Below are positions 31,556 through 40,588 of a stretch of 64,000 bases of DNA, piece after piece. The DNA is from Streptomyces sp. CG4 (GTDB lineage: Bacteria > Actinomycetota > Actinomycetes > Streptomycetales > Streptomycetaceae). The stretch is from NCBI RefSeq assembly GCF_041080655.1, contig NZ_CP163525.1:3100001-3164000 (forward strand), given 5' to 3'. Within the stretch, counting starts at the first letter, position 1, and every line of letters starts with the position of its first letter. The translations under genes and the position numbers were made by a program. Under the pieces are notes generated by a model that was not told the origin of the DNA, searched no databases, and saw nothing but the letters and a program-made list of their open reading frames with translations.

Positions 31556-32316
31556 ACGGTCACCCCGGCCGACTCCTCGACCTCCATCAGCGAGGCGCTG
31601 TGCCGTTCCTCCTCGAACTTCTTCCGGCCGCCGCGCAGCCCGAACAGCCGCTTCGCGAGGGCGATGTAGAGCACGGCGAGGATGTTCAGGACCAGGGTGA
31701 CGATCTTCAGGTAGCTGACCTTCTCGGAGAGTTCGTAGATCTCCAGCGGGAGGAAGGCGGCCGTCGCGACCACGGTCAGGTACTCGGCCCAGCGCTTGGC
31801 GTACCAGAGGCCGCCCGCCTCGACCAGCTCGATCAGCGCGTAGGCGAGCAGCAGGGCGGCCACCAGCAGCAGCGTGGAGTGCTTGTAGCCGAAGGCCTTC
31901 TGGATGGAGCCGACGACCGGGGAATGGTCGAGGTCGTAGTGGAAGTGCCGGAAGACCGGGCGGAAGACGTCCAGGTTCTGGTTGAACAGCCGGCGCACGG
32001 CATCCTGGCTGTTGCTGAACTTCCACACCGCGACCGCGACGAGCACGATGAACACCCCGCGCACCGCCCGCTCGATCGCCAGGAAGCGCAGGATGAACAG
32101 ATCCCGCAGCACCTTTCCGCGCGCCACCAGCGGGGCGTCGTCGGCCGGCCCCGAGCCGTGCGGCTCCCCGAGCACGAAGTCACCACAGCGCAGACAGCGC
32201 CACACGTCCCCGAGCGCGGTCTCGGCGTGCAGCCGCAGGCGCAGGCGGGGGTCGTCGGGCGCGTAGGTCACATGGCCCTTCCGCGCGCAGGTCCGCCGGT
32301 CCCAGTCGATCTTCAT
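31552..32316 (-). CDS. DUF2127-type integral membrane protein
   Basis: 254 residues. A cysteine pair in a soluble N-terminus (WRCLRCGDFV, residues about 40-49; CxxC) may bind a metal. About four membrane helices follow: AVRGVFIVLVAVAVW, LLLVAALLLAYALIEL, YLTVVATAAFLPLEIY, KIVTLVLNILAVLYIA. The pattern RFLAIERAVRG...YALIELVEAGGLWYAKRWAEYLTV matches the DUF2127 family, whose function is not established. ATG 32316 with GGAGG upstream. Confidence 0.8.
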   Translation of the reverse strand: MKIDWDRRTCARKGHVTYAPDDPRLRLRLHAETALGDVWRCLRCGDFVLGEPHGSGPADDAPLVARGKVLRDLFILRFLAIERAVRGVFIVLVAVAVWKFSNSQDAVRRLFNQNLDVFRPVFRHFHYDLDHSPVVGSIQKAFGYKHSTLLLVAALLLAYALIELVEAGGLWYAKRWAEYLTVVATAAFLPLEIYELSEKVSYLKIVTLVLNILAVLYIALAKRLFGLRGGRKKFEEERHSASLMEVEESAGVTV

Positions 32317-32367
32317 CCCCCGTGCCTCCGTACAGGTGCTGACTCACACGTATTGACGCCATACACG

Positions 32368-32402
32368 AACGTGCCGTTCCGAATGATCCGGAGCGGCACG
32401 TT
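32368..32402 (-). terminator. Terminator of the MFS exporter gene
   Basis: 14-bp stem (32368-32381 with 32389-32402, AACGTGCCG core, one G-U pair) and a 7-base loop, 22 bases past the exporter stop codon on the minus strand. Confidence 0.75.
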
Positions 32403-32424
32403 AGTGGATCGGAGCAAGGGATGC

Positions 32425-34098
32425 TCAGCCGGCCGAGCTGTTCGCCAGTTCCCTCTCCTCGGTCTTCACCTCAGGTGCGGCCTTTTCACGGCGTGGCAGC
32501 AGAACGGCCACGAGGATCGTGCCGGCGCCGAGGATCACCGCGCCGACCAGGCTGGTGTGGGCGACGGCGTCGGAGAAGGAGGAGCCGACCGCGTGGGCCA
32601 TCTGCCGGGCGCCGGCGGCGAGTTCGGCGGCCTGCTGCTTGAGCTGGGCGGCCTGCTGCGGGTTGGTGGCGTGGGCTGCCTGCGTGCCCAGCTGGTTCGC
32701 CTTCTCGACGATGCCCTGCGCGACGGCGTATCCGGCGCCGACCGAGTCCTGCGCGGTGTCCAGGGCGCTCGCGGGCAGCTTGCTGCCGGCGGTGGCGTCG
32801 CGCAGGTGGTTGCCGTACGACGTGGCGAGCAGTGAGCCGAGGATCGCGATGCCGAGCGAGCCGCCCAGTTCCAGCGAGGTGTCGTTGACCGCGCCGCCGA
32901 CGCCCAGCTCGGACTCCGGGAAGGCGCCCATGATGGCGTCGGTGCAGGGCGAGAGGGCGAGGCCGATGGCGAGGCCGAGGATGATCAGCGGGGCCACGAA
33001 GTCGCCGTACGTGGAGCCCGCGTCGACCCGGGTCAGCAGCGCGAGGGCGGTCGTGCCGCCGACCATGCCCGCCGTGACGGTCCACTTCATGCCGACGCGC
33101 GGGGTCAGGAAGCCGGTCAGGGCCGAGCCGACGAAGACGGCGCCGGCCAGCGGCAGCATCCGTACGCCGGTCTCCAGGGCGTCGTAGCCGAGGACGAACT
33201 GGAGGTGCTGGGTGAGGTAGTAGAAGGCGCCGAAGACGGCCAGGAAGAACAGGGCCACGGCGAGGTTGGAGCCGGCGAAGCGGCGCTGCGCGAAGCGGCG
33301 GACGTCCAGGATCGGGCGGGGGTGGCGCAGCTCCCAGGGGACGAAGGCGACCAGGCCGGCGCCGGCGACGACCGCGGCCGTGACCGCCTTCGCGCCCCAG
33401 CCGAAGTGCGGGCCCTCGATGATCATGTAGATCAGCGAGCCGGTCCAGATCACCGACAGCAGTCCGCCGACGTAGTCGATGCGGTCGTGGTGCCCGGCCT
33501 TGGACGGCGGGATGAGCACGAAGGCGGCGACGATCGCCACGGCTGCGATGGGCACGTTGATCAGGAAGGTCGAGGCCCAGCCGTGGTCCCGCAGCAGCGC
33601 GCCCGCGACGACGGGACCTGCGGCGATGGCGAGGCCGGCCGTCGCGGTCCAGAGCGTGATCGCCTTGGCCCGCTCGGCTCGCGGGAAGGTCGCGGCGAGC
33701 AGGGAGAGCGTGGCGGGCATGATCAGCGCCGCGCCGACGCCCATCACGGCGCGGGCCGCGATGACGGTCGCCGCGCTGTCGGCGAGGTAGCCGAAGACGG
33801 CGCCGCCGCCGAAGACGACGAGGCCGAGGACCAGGGCGCCCCGCCGGCTGTACTTGTCGCCGATCGCGCCGAGCAGCAGCATCAGCGCGGCGTAGGGGAC
33901 GGTGTAGCCGTCGATCACCCACTGCAGGTCGGAGCTGGAGAGCCCGAGGTCCTTCGTCATGTCGGGTGCGGCGACCGTGAGGGCGGTGTTCGCCATCACG
34001 ATGATCAGCAGGCTCAGACAGAGCACGAGCAGTGCCCACCAGCGCCGGGCGTACGGGCGCTCCATCTTCTCGACCGGTTCGGTCATGACGAGTCGCAT
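32425..34098 (-). CDS. DHA2-family (14-TMS) multidrug MFS exporter
   Basis: 557 residues. Major facilitator of the EmrB/QacA branch: about 14 hydrophobic helices, motif A-like GAIGDKYSRRGAL after helix 2, and motif C-like in helix 5 (LAIAAGPVVAGALL). The last third contains a Gln/Ala-rich soluble stretch (NPQQAAQLKQQAAELAAG) between the final helices. Proton-driven efflux of toxic compounds is the family role. ATG 34098 has GGAAGG eleven bases upstream; ATG 34086 is an alternative. Divergent from a TetR gene with three operator copies between, the usual ligand-induced efflux arrangement. Confidence 0.92.
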   Translation of the reverse strand: MRLVMTEPVEKMERPYARRWWALLVLCLSLLIIVMANTALTVAAPDMTKDLGLSSSDLQWVIDGYTVPYAALMLLLGAIGDKYSRRGALVLGLVVFGGGAVFGYLADSAATVIAARAVMGVGAALIMPATLSLLAATFPRAERAKAITLWTATAGLAIAAGPVVAGALLRDHGWASTFLINVPIAAVAIVAAFVLIPPSKAGHHDRIDYVGGLLSVIWTGSLIYMIIEGPHFGWGAKAVTAAVVAGAGLVAFVPWELRHPRPILDVRRFAQRRFAGSNLAVALFFLAVFGAFYYLTQHLQFVLGYDALETGVRMLPLAGAVFVGSALTGFLTPRVGMKWTVTAGMVGGTTALALLTRVDAGSTYGDFVAPLIILGLAIGLALSPCTDAIMGAFPESELGVGGAVNDTSLELGGSLGIAILGSLLATSYGNHLRDATAGSKLPASALDTAQDSVGAGYAVAQGIVEKANQLGTQAAHATNPQQAAQLKQQAAELAAGARQMAHAVGSSFSDAVAHTSLVGAVILGAGTILVAVLLPRREKAAPEVKTEERELANSSAG

Positions 34099-34168
34099 GG
34101 CAGGGGTCGCCTTCCTCAAATGCGCGACGAGAACTTCACGGGTTGCGCTCGGTGGACCCGCACGGGAC

Positions 34169-34231
34169 TTGCACAGAACCGTGGAATTGCACAACCATGT
34201 GCAATGTACGCCGTTGCACAGGACTGTGCAA
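34169..34231. promoter_or_regulatory. Three TetR operators between exporter and tetR
   Basis: Motif TTGCACA-4-TGTGCAA. Perfect copies at 34187-34204 and 34214-34231, an imperfect copy (TTGCACA-4-CGTGGAA) directly adjacent at 34169-34186. An 18-base inverted repeat is normal for TetR dimers; three sites suggest cooperative or two-promoter control. Confidence 0.8.
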
Positions 34232-34272
34232 GTCGGCCGGGGAAGACCGAGCGAAGGCAGAGGGAAGGCACA

Positions 34273-34911
34273 ATGACGGCCATGACCACGGGTAACATCA
34301 GCCGCGCCGACGCCAACCGGCGCCGCATCCTCGACGTCGCCCTCGCTGAACTGCTGCGCGATCCCGACGCCTCCATGGACCAGATCGCGCGCGCCGCGGG
34401 CGTCGTACGGCGGACCGTGTACGGCCATTTCCCCAGCCGTGAGGCGCTGATCAGCACGCTGGTCGACGGGGCCGTGGAGGCGCTGGCGGACGCGGACGCC
34501 CGGGCGCGGGAGGGGGTGACGGATCCGGCGGAGGCGGTGGCCCGCTCGGTGCTCGCGCTCTGGGAGATCGCCGACCGCTATCGGCTGCTGGTGGCCCTGG
34601 CCCAGCGCACGGTCACCGTCCAGGGCATCCGCGAACGCCTCGCCCCGCTGCGCGCCAACAAGGTCGAGGTGCTCCAACAGGGCCTGGCGGCAGGCGTGTT
34701 CAGCTCACCGCTGCCGGCGCCGGCGCTGGCGTACGTGCACGAGCAGCTGCTGTTCGCGGTGATGGAGGCGGTGAACGACGGCCTCCTGGCAGCGGACGAG
34801 GCGGGCCGCTCGGCCACGGTCACGGTGCTGACCGCGGCGGGCATGCCCGCCTCGTCGGCCACGGCGCTGGTGGCCAAGGTGAGTGAAGAGCCGTCGCCGC
34901 ATCAGTCGTAG
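34273..34911 (+). CDS. TetR family repressor of the adjacent exporter
   Basis: 212 residues. N-terminal HTH: NRRRILDVALAELLRDPDASMDQIARAAGVVRRTVYGHFPSREALI (about 13-60). The C-terminal ligand domain is helical and Ala/Leu-rich. ATG 34273 with GGAAGG five to ten bases upstream. Position divergent from the DHA2 exporter and the three operators make autorepression and exporter repression the obvious role. The stop codon lies inside the first unit of a 30-base tandem repeat, so the C-terminal SPHQS is repeat-encoded. Confidence 0.9.
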   Translation: MTAMTTGNISRADANRRRILDVALAELLRDPDASMDQIARAAGVVRRTVYGHFPSREALISTLVDGAVEALADADARAREGVTDPAEAVARSVLALWEIADRYRLLVALAQRTVTVQGIRERLAPLRANKVEVLQQGLAAGVFSSPLPAPALAYVHEQLLFAVMEAVNDGLLAADEAGRSATVTVLTAAGMPASSATALVAKVSEEPSPHQS

Positions 34912-34986
34912 GCGAATCAGCGGTCCGCGCATCAGCCGTAGGCGAATCAGCGGTCCGCGCATCAGCCGTGGGCGCATCAGCCGTGG
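34901..34986 (+). repeat. 30-base tandem repeat, 2.9 copies, across the tetR stop codon
   Basis: Units at 34901-34930, 34931-34960 and a diverged partial unit 34961-34986. Each begins ATCAG(T/C)CGTAGGC and the first two share GAATCAGCGGTCCGCGC. The first unit carries the tetR stop; the second repeats an in-frame TAG equivalent. Confidence 0.9.
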
Positions 34987-34992
34987 AAAATG

Positions 34993-35033
34993 CCGGATGC
35001 CCGGCCCCGGTTCAGGCGGGGCCGGACATCCGG
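34993..35033. terminator. Terminator between tetR and dctA (convergent)
   Basis: 16-bp stem with one mismatch (34993-35008 with 35018-35033, CCGGATG...CATCCGG) and a 9-base loop. It lies between converging stop codons and so serves both genes. Confidence 0.8.
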
Positions 35034-35046
35034 TGATCTTTGCAGG

Positions 35047-36426
35047 TCAGGCCTTGGCCAGCGCCTTCTCCTGCGGCTCGGGAACCTCGGTGACCGTCCC
35101 CTGGGGCTCGTCCAGCAGCGTGGTCTCGTCGAACGGCAGCTCACCGGCGAGCACCCGGTGCACCCGCTCCTTGTCGATCTCCTTGGTCCACGTGCCCACC
35201 AGCACGGTGGCGACGGCGTTGCCCGCGAAGTTCGTCAGGGCGCGGGCCTCGCTCATGAAGCGGTCGATGCCGACGATCAGGCCGACACCGTCGACCAGCG
35301 CGGGCTTGTGCGACTGGAGGCCGCCGGCCAGGGTCGCGAGCCCGGCGCCGCTGACGCCCGCCGCGCCCTTGGACGCCAGCAGCAGGAACAGCAGCAGCGG
35401 GATCTGCTCGCCGACCGACATCGGCGTGCCCAGCGCGTCCGCGATGTACAGCGACGCCATGGTCATGTAGATCATCGTGCCGTCGAGGTTGAAGGAGTAG
35501 CCGGTCGGCACGGTGATGCCGACGACCGGCTTGCTGACGCCCAGGTGCTCCATCTTCGCGATGAGCCGCGGCAGCGCGGACTCGGAGGACGAGGTGGACA
35601 GGATCAGCAGGAACTCCCGCGCCAGGTACTTGCAGAGGGAGAAGACGTTCAGGCCCGCGACGATCCGCAGGATCGCGCCGAGTACGACGAAGACGAACAG
35701 GACGCAGGTGACGTAGAACCCGAGCATCAGCACGGCGAGGCTCTTCAGCGCGGCCAGGCCGGCCGAGCCGGTCACGGCCGCGATCGCGCCGAAGGCGCCG
35801 ATCGGCGCGGCCCACATGACCATCGACAGGATGCGGAAGACGAGCCGCTGGATGTGCTCGACGCCGCGCAGCACGGGCTGCCCGACCGGGCCCATGGCCT
35901 GCAGCGCGAACCCGGCGAGCAGGGCCACCAGCAGCGTCTGGAGGACCTGGCCCCCGGTGAAGGCGGAGACGAACGTGGTCGGGATGATCGACAGCACGAA
36001 GTCGACGGGCGGCAGGGCGTCGGCGGACACCTGGGCGTGGCCGGTGTGCTTGATCGCGTTCGTCAGGTGCAGTCCGTCGCCGGGGTGGAGCACGTTGCCG
36101 ACGACGAGCCCGATGGCGAGCGCGACGAGCGACATCACGAGGAAGTAGCCGAGGGCGATACCGCCGACGGCACCGACCTTCGCGGCCTTCCGTACCGACC
36201 CGATACCGATCACGATCGTGCAGAAGATGATCGGCGAGATCATCATCTTGATCAGGTTGACGAAACCGGTACCGAGCGGCTTCAGCTGGACGGCGGCGTC
36301 GGGCCAGATGAGTCCCACGGCGATGCCGAGCGCGACCGCCACGATGACGGCGATGTACAGGTAATGGGTTCGGTCCCGTTTCACACGGGGCACGGCAGGT
36401 GCCGTATCGGGGGTGCTGGCGGCCAC
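35047..36426 (-). CDS. dctA: C4-dicarboxylate/glutamate:cation symporter (DctA/GltP family)
   Basis: 459 residues. Family landmarks: FVNLIKMMISPIIFCTIVIGI, the serine-rich re-entrant loop LSTSSSESALPRL, TGYSFNLDGTMIYM (NLDGT binding motif) and GVSGAGLATL. Eight transmembrane segments plus two re-entrant loops expected. Imports succinate/fumarate/malate-type acids with cations. The start is set as GTG 36426 because AAGGAGG lies seven bases upstream; longer frames from ATG 36456 or GTG 36474 have no ribosome binding site. Divergent from a CitA/DcuS-type sensor kinase, so dicarboxylate-dependent induction is likely. Confidence 0.88.
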   Translation of the reverse strand: MAASTPDTAPAVPRVKRDRTHYLYIAVIVAVALGIAVGLIWPDAAVQLKPLGTGFVNLIKMMISPIIFCTIVIGIGSVRKAAKVGAVGGIALGYFLVMSLVALAIGLVVGNVLHPGDGLHLTNAIKHTGHAQVSADALPPVDFVLSIIPTTFVSAFTGGQVLQTLLVALLAGFALQAMGPVGQPVLRGVEHIQRLVFRILSMVMWAAPIGAFGAIAAVTGSAGLAALKSLAVLMLGFYVTCVLFVFVVLGAILRIVAGLNVFSLCKYLAREFLLILSTSSSESALPRLIAKMEHLGVSKPVVGITVPTGYSFNLDGTMIYMTMASLYIADALGTPMSVGEQIPLLLFLLLASKGAAGVSGAGLATLAGGLQSHKPALVDGVGLIVGIDRFMSEARALTNFAGNAVATVLVGTWTKEIDKERVHRVLAGELPFDETTLLDEPQGTVTEVPEPQEKALAKA

Positions 36427-36589
36427 GGCTGCCCTCCTTGACGTCTTCGTCGGCATCACCGGCGTGCGGCTCACGTCCGGGGGTTGTGGGGGATGCCGTG
36501 ACTATCTCCCGCCCTGTGAGGGCGGTCACCCTTCCGTTCATTTAGTTCACGCTTAACCGACGAGACACACGAAGAGGCACACTGCTGGC

Positions 36590-38218
36590 ATGCGCGTCCC
36601 CCGTCTCCCCCGGCCCCGCAGCCTGGCCGGCCAGCTCTTCGCCATGCAGGCCGTGCTGATAGCGGTGGTCGTGGCCGGGTACGCGCTGTTCACCTACGTC
36701 AGCGACCAGCGGCAGGCCGAGGACGCGGCGGTCCGCCAGGTCACGGCGGTGGCCCGCTCGATCGCGGACGCGCCCTCGGTCCGCTCGGCGATCCACACCG
36801 CCGACCCCTCGGCCGCGCTGGAGCCGTACGCCCTGCAGGTCATGCGGGACACGGACGTCGACTTCGTCACGATCATGAACCCGGACGGGATCCGCTGGAC
36901 CCACCCCGACCGGAACCAGATCGGCAAACGCTTCCTCGGCCGTATCGACCCCGCCCTGCACGGCCACACCTTCACCGAGACCTACACCGGCACCCTCGGC
37001 CCGTCCGTCCGCGCGGTGACCCCCGTCGAGGAGAACGGCCGGGTCATCGGCCTGGTCAGCGCCGGCATCAAGGTGGAGGAGATCAGCGCCCGGGTCCAGG
37101 ACCAGGTCACGGCGCTGCTCGGGGTGGCCGGCGGCACCCTGCTGCTGGGCGCGGTCGGCACGTACGTCGTCAACGCCCGGCTGCGCCGCCACACCCACGG
37201 CATGAACGCCGCCGAGCTGAGCCGGATGCACGACTACCACCAGGCGGCGCTGCACGCGGTCCGCGAGGGCCTGCTGATGCTGGACGGGCAGTACAGGGTG
37301 GCGCTGATCAACGACGGCGGACGGGAACTGCTGGGGGTGGGCCCGGAGGATGACGTGATCGGCCGCTCGGTCGCCGACCTCGGCCTGCCGGCCCCCCTGA
37401 CCGGCGCGCTGCTGTCCTCGCAGCCCCGGGTCGACGAGGTGCATCTGACGGCGACCCGGGTGCTGATGGTGAACACGTCCCCGGTGTCGGGAGGTGAGCA
37501 GCGAGGAACGGTGGCGACCTTGCGCGATGTCACCGAACTCCAGTCGCTGATGGGCGAGTTGGACTCGGAGCGCGGCTTCACCCAGGCCCTGCGCTCCCAG
37601 GCGCACGAAGCGGCGAACCGCCTGCACACGGTGGTGTCGCTGATCGAGCTGGGCCGGGCCGAGGAGGCGGTGGCGTTCGCCACGGCGGAACTGGAGCTGG
37701 CCCAGGCGCTGACCGACCAGGTGGTCGCGGCGGTCGGCGAGCCGGTGCTCGCGGCCCTGCTGCTCGGCAAGACGGCCCAGGCCAACGAACGGGGCGTGGA
37801 ACTGGTGGTGTCCCCGGACAGCCGCCTCGACGACGGCCTGCTCCCCGAAGGGCTGTCCGCGCGGGACCTCGTCACCATCCTCGGCAACCTGATCGACAAC
37901 GCGGTGGACGCGGCGCAGGGCAGCGCGCGGGCGCGGGTGACCGTGACGGCGTACGCCTCGGACGCCGAACTGGTGCTGCGGGTGTCCGACACCGGCCCCG
38001 GTGTCGACCCGGCCCATGCCGACCTGGTATTCCAGCGGGGGTTCTCGACGAAGCCGGCCGGGCCGGGCGGCCGGGGTCTCGGGCTGGCCCTGGTCCGGCA
38101 GGCGGTGACCCGTCACGAGGGCACGTTGACGGTGGCGGAGTCGGACGAGGACGGCGAGGGCGGAGCGATGTTCGAGGTGCGGCTGCCGCTGCGGCCGGCG
38201 GCGGGTGACGGCGGATGA
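36590..38218 (+). CDS. CitA/DcuS-type sensor histidine kinase
   Basis: 542 residues. TM1 about 13-36, periplasmic-type PAS sensor (about 37-170, DFVTIMNPDGIRWTHPDRNQIGKRFLG and a VTPVEENGRVIGLVSAGI strand typical of citrate/C4-dicarboxylate sensors), TM2 about 178-200, a cytoplasmic PAS, then dimerisation domain with phospho-acceptor His339 in SQAHEAANRLHTVVSLIELG, and ATPase with N box NLIDNAVDAA and G boxes DTGPGV/GGRGLGLALV. Stop overlaps the regulator start (ATGA). Its ligand is probably a di- or tricarboxylate, and its target probably the divergent dctA. Confidence 0.92.
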   Translation: MRVPRLPRPRSLAGQLFAMQAVLIAVVVAGYALFTYVSDQRQAEDAAVRQVTAVARSIADAPSVRSAIHTADPSAALEPYALQVMRDTDVDFVTIMNPDGIRWTHPDRNQIGKRFLGRIDPALHGHTFTETYTGTLGPSVRAVTPVEENGRVIGLVSAGIKVEEISARVQDQVTALLGVAGGTLLLGAVGTYVVNARLRRHTHGMNAAELSRMHDYHQAALHAVREGLLMLDGQYRVALINDGGRELLGVGPEDDVIGRSVADLGLPAPLTGALLSSQPRVDEVHLTATRVLMVNTSPVSGGEQRGTVATLRDVTELQSLMGELDSERGFTQALRSQAHEAANRLHTVVSLIELGRAEEAVAFATAELELAQALTDQVVAAVGEPVLAALLLGKTAQANERGVELVVSPDSRLDDGLLPEGLSARDLVTILGNLIDNAVDAAQGSARARVTVTAYASDAELVLRVSDTGPGVDPAHADLVFQRGFSTKPAGPGGRGLGLALVRQAVTRHEGTLTVAESDEDGEGGAMFEVRLPLRPAAGDGG

Positions 38219-38907
38219 CCGCGGACCAGCAGCCGATCCGGGTCCTCGTGGTCGAGGACGACCCGGTCGCCGCCGACGCCCATGTGCTGTACGTCGGCCG
38301 GGTACCGGGCTTCGTCGCGGTCGGCAAGGCCCACACGGGCGCGGAGGCACGCCGCGTCCTGGACCGTACGCCCGTGGACCTGCTGCTCCTGGATCTGCAC
38401 CTCCCCGACGTCCACGGCCTGCAGTTCGCCCGCTCCCTGCGCGCGGCCGGCCATCACGCGGACGTCATAGCGGTCACGTCGGCACGCGATCTGGCGGTCG
38501 TGCGGGAGGGCGTCTCGCTGGGCGTGGTCCAGTACGTCCTGAAGCCCTTCACCTTCGCCACACTCCGGGACCGCCTGGTCCGCTACGCCGAGTTCCACGC
38601 GGCGGCGGGCGAGGCGAGCGGCCAGGACGAGGTCGACCGCGCCCTGGCGACGCTCCGGGCACCGTCGCCCGCGGCGCTGCCGAAGGGGCTGAGCGGGCCG
38701 ACGCTGGAGCGGGTGACGGGCACCCTGCGGGAGGCACCGGCCGGGCTCACCGCCGCCGGCGTGGCCGAGGCGGTCGGCATCTCCCGCATCACCGCACGCC
38801 GCTACCTGGAACACCTGGTCGACACGGGCCGCGCCGACCGCAGCCCGCAGTACGGACAGGTGGGGCGCCCCGAGCTGGTTTATCGGTGGGTTCCGCAGGG
38901 GCGGTGA
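38215..38907 (+). CDS. CitB/DcuR-type response regulator
   Basis: 230 residues. Receiver domain 8-125 with acidic pocket E14-D15-D16, phospho-acceptor Asp60 in LLLLDLHLPDVHG and Lys in VLKPF. C-terminal HTH (about 170-215: GLTAAGVAEAVGISRITARRYLEHLVDTGRA), the form seen in citrate/malate regulators. Translationally coupled to the kinase by ATGA. Confidence 0.92.
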   Translation: MTADQQPIRVLVVEDDPVAADAHVLYVGRVPGFVAVGKAHTGAEARRVLDRTPVDLLLLDLHLPDVHGLQFARSLRAAGHHADVIAVTSARDLAVVREGVSLGVVQYVLKPFTFATLRDRLVRYAEFHAAAGEASGQDEVDRALATLRAPSPAALPKGLSGPTLERVTGTLREAPAGLTAAGVAEAVGISRITARRYLEHLVDTGRADRSPQYGQVGRPELVYRWVPQGR

Positions 38908-38956
38908 GCCGGTGAACGGCGCCGGGAGGATCCGCGTACTCCAATTGCGCGCACAC

Positions 38957-39370
38957 GCATTGACCTGACTAGACCACTCCTCTTACCTTCGCACGGCAAC
39001 CACCTGGCCACGTTGAAGTGCGCCCTCAGGAGGTCATGCCCGTGCGCCCCACCGCCGCTCTCTCCGCCCTCCTCACCGCCGCCCTCGCCGCCACCGCCCT
39101 CACCGCGTGCGGCTCGGGCTCCGGAAGCAGCCCGAACACCCTCAAGGTGTCCTACAAACAGTCGACCGACAACTCGGTCAAGGTGATGGACGCATTGACC
39201 TGACTAGTCTTACCTTCGCACGGCAACCACCTGGCCACGTTGAAGGATCGTGCGCCCCACCGCCGCTCTCTCCGCCCTCCTCACCGCCGCCCTCGCCGCC
39301 ACCGTTCGAGAAGAACACCCTCAAGGTGTCCTACAAACAGTCGACCGACAACTCGGTCAAGGTGATGGAC
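38957..39370 (+). repeat. Degenerate tandem duplication at the 5' end of a binding-protein gene
   Basis: Copy 1 is 38957-39191 (235 bases) and copy 2 is 39192-39370 (179 bases). Both start GCATTGACCTGACTAG and end GGTCAAGGTGATGGAC. Copy 2 lacks 8 bases of promoter region, 19 around the ribosome binding site and start, and 29 around the lipobox, each junction carrying a few foreign bases. Copy 1 holds the intact signals. Confidence 0.9.
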
Positions 39371-40588
39371 ACGTATCTCGCCGGGATCAAGAAGGAGTTC
39401 GAGAAGAAGTACCCGGGAAAGAAGGTCGAGTTCGTGCCGATCAAGGCCCCGGACTCCGAGTACTACACCAAGGTCCAGCAGATGATGCGCTCGCCGAGGA
39501 CCGCGCCGGACCTGGTCTACGAGGACACCTTCCTCATCAACTCCGACATCACCAGCGGGTACTTGAGGCCGCTCGACCCGTATCTGGCCCAGTGGCCGGA
39601 GTGGAAGCAGTTCATCGACACCGCGAAGGCGTCGGCCAGGGGGCAGGACGGGAAGACGTACGGCGTCCCGGACGGGACCGACACCCGGGGGCTGTGGTTC
39701 GACAAGCGCGTCTTCCGCACGGCCGGACTGCCGCTGGACTGGCAGCCGAAGAACTGGGACGACGTCCTCGCCGCCGCCCGCACCATCAAGCAGAAGGTCC
39801 CCGGTGTCGTCCCGCTCAACGTGTACACCGGCAAACCGGCCGGTGAGCGGGCCACCATGCAGGGCATGGAGATGCTGCTCTACGGCACGGGCGACGGAAA
39901 GTCCGATCCCCTGTACGACAGCGGCAGCAAGAAGTGGATCGCGGGGAGCCAGGGGTTCACGGACTCGCTGAAGTTCGTCGAGAGCGTCTACAAAGAGAAA
40001 CTTGGGCCCGACGTCTCCGACGCCCTCGACCCCAACTACGCCACCACCGTCATGGGCGAGCTGCTCCCCCAGGGCAAGCTCGGCATCGACCTCGACGGCT
40101 CCTGGCTGCCGCAGACTTGGCTCCCGGGCAGCGGGCGCGACTGGCCGGACTGGTCCCAGCAGCTGGGGCTGGCGTACATGCCGACCCAGCATGGGCAGGC
40201 GCCGGGCAAGGTGAGCATGTCCGGCGGCTGGACCTGGGCCGTCCCGGCCAAGGCGGGCAACCCCGGCCTCGCCTTCGACTTCATCAAGGCCATGCAGAGC
40301 GAGGCCAACGCCAAGAAGTGGTACATCGCCAACTCCGGCATCTCGGTCCGCAAGGACGTCGCCGCCGACCCGGCGTACGCCACCGCCCAGCCCGGCATCA
40401 AGTTCTTCACCGACCTGGTCTCCAGCACCCACTACCGGCCCGCCTATCCGGCGTATCCGAAGGTGTCGACCGCGATCCAGGAGGCGATGGACAGCGTGAC
40501 GACCGGTGACTCGTCCGCACAAAAGGCAGCAAACGGGTACGACTCGACCCTCAAGGACGTCACCGGCGGCCAAGTGGTCCGGAAGTGA
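39042..40588 (+). pseudogene. Sugar ABC transporter substrate-binding lipoprotein, interrupted by a 179-base duplication
   Basis: The frame starting at GTG 39042 (CAGGAGG eight bases upstream) encodes a lipoprotein signal VRPTAALSALLTAALAATALTAC and mature start, but stops at 39203 inside the second repeat copy. The rest of the protein (TYLAGIKKEFEKKYPGKKVEF...DVTGGQVVRK) continues in another frame to 40588. Removing exactly 39192-39370 joins the halves in frame into a 455-residue family-1 binding protein (LVYEDTFLINSDITSGYLRPL, SMSGGWTWAVPAKA). Function when intact: capture of an oligosaccharide for the two permeases. As written no exported protein can be made. An assembly error is a real possibility. 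Confidence 0.82.

Noticed and set aside
34901..34986. Short repeats considered as a CRISPR array
   Set aside because: Units are directly adjacent with no unique spacers and no cas genes nearby; it is a minisatellite.
39250..39846. Frame from GTG 39250 with a signal-like start in the second duplication copy
   Set aside because: AAGGATC-GTG looks like a start, but the frame leaves the binding-protein frame and translates it out of phase into Arg/Gly-rich sequence.
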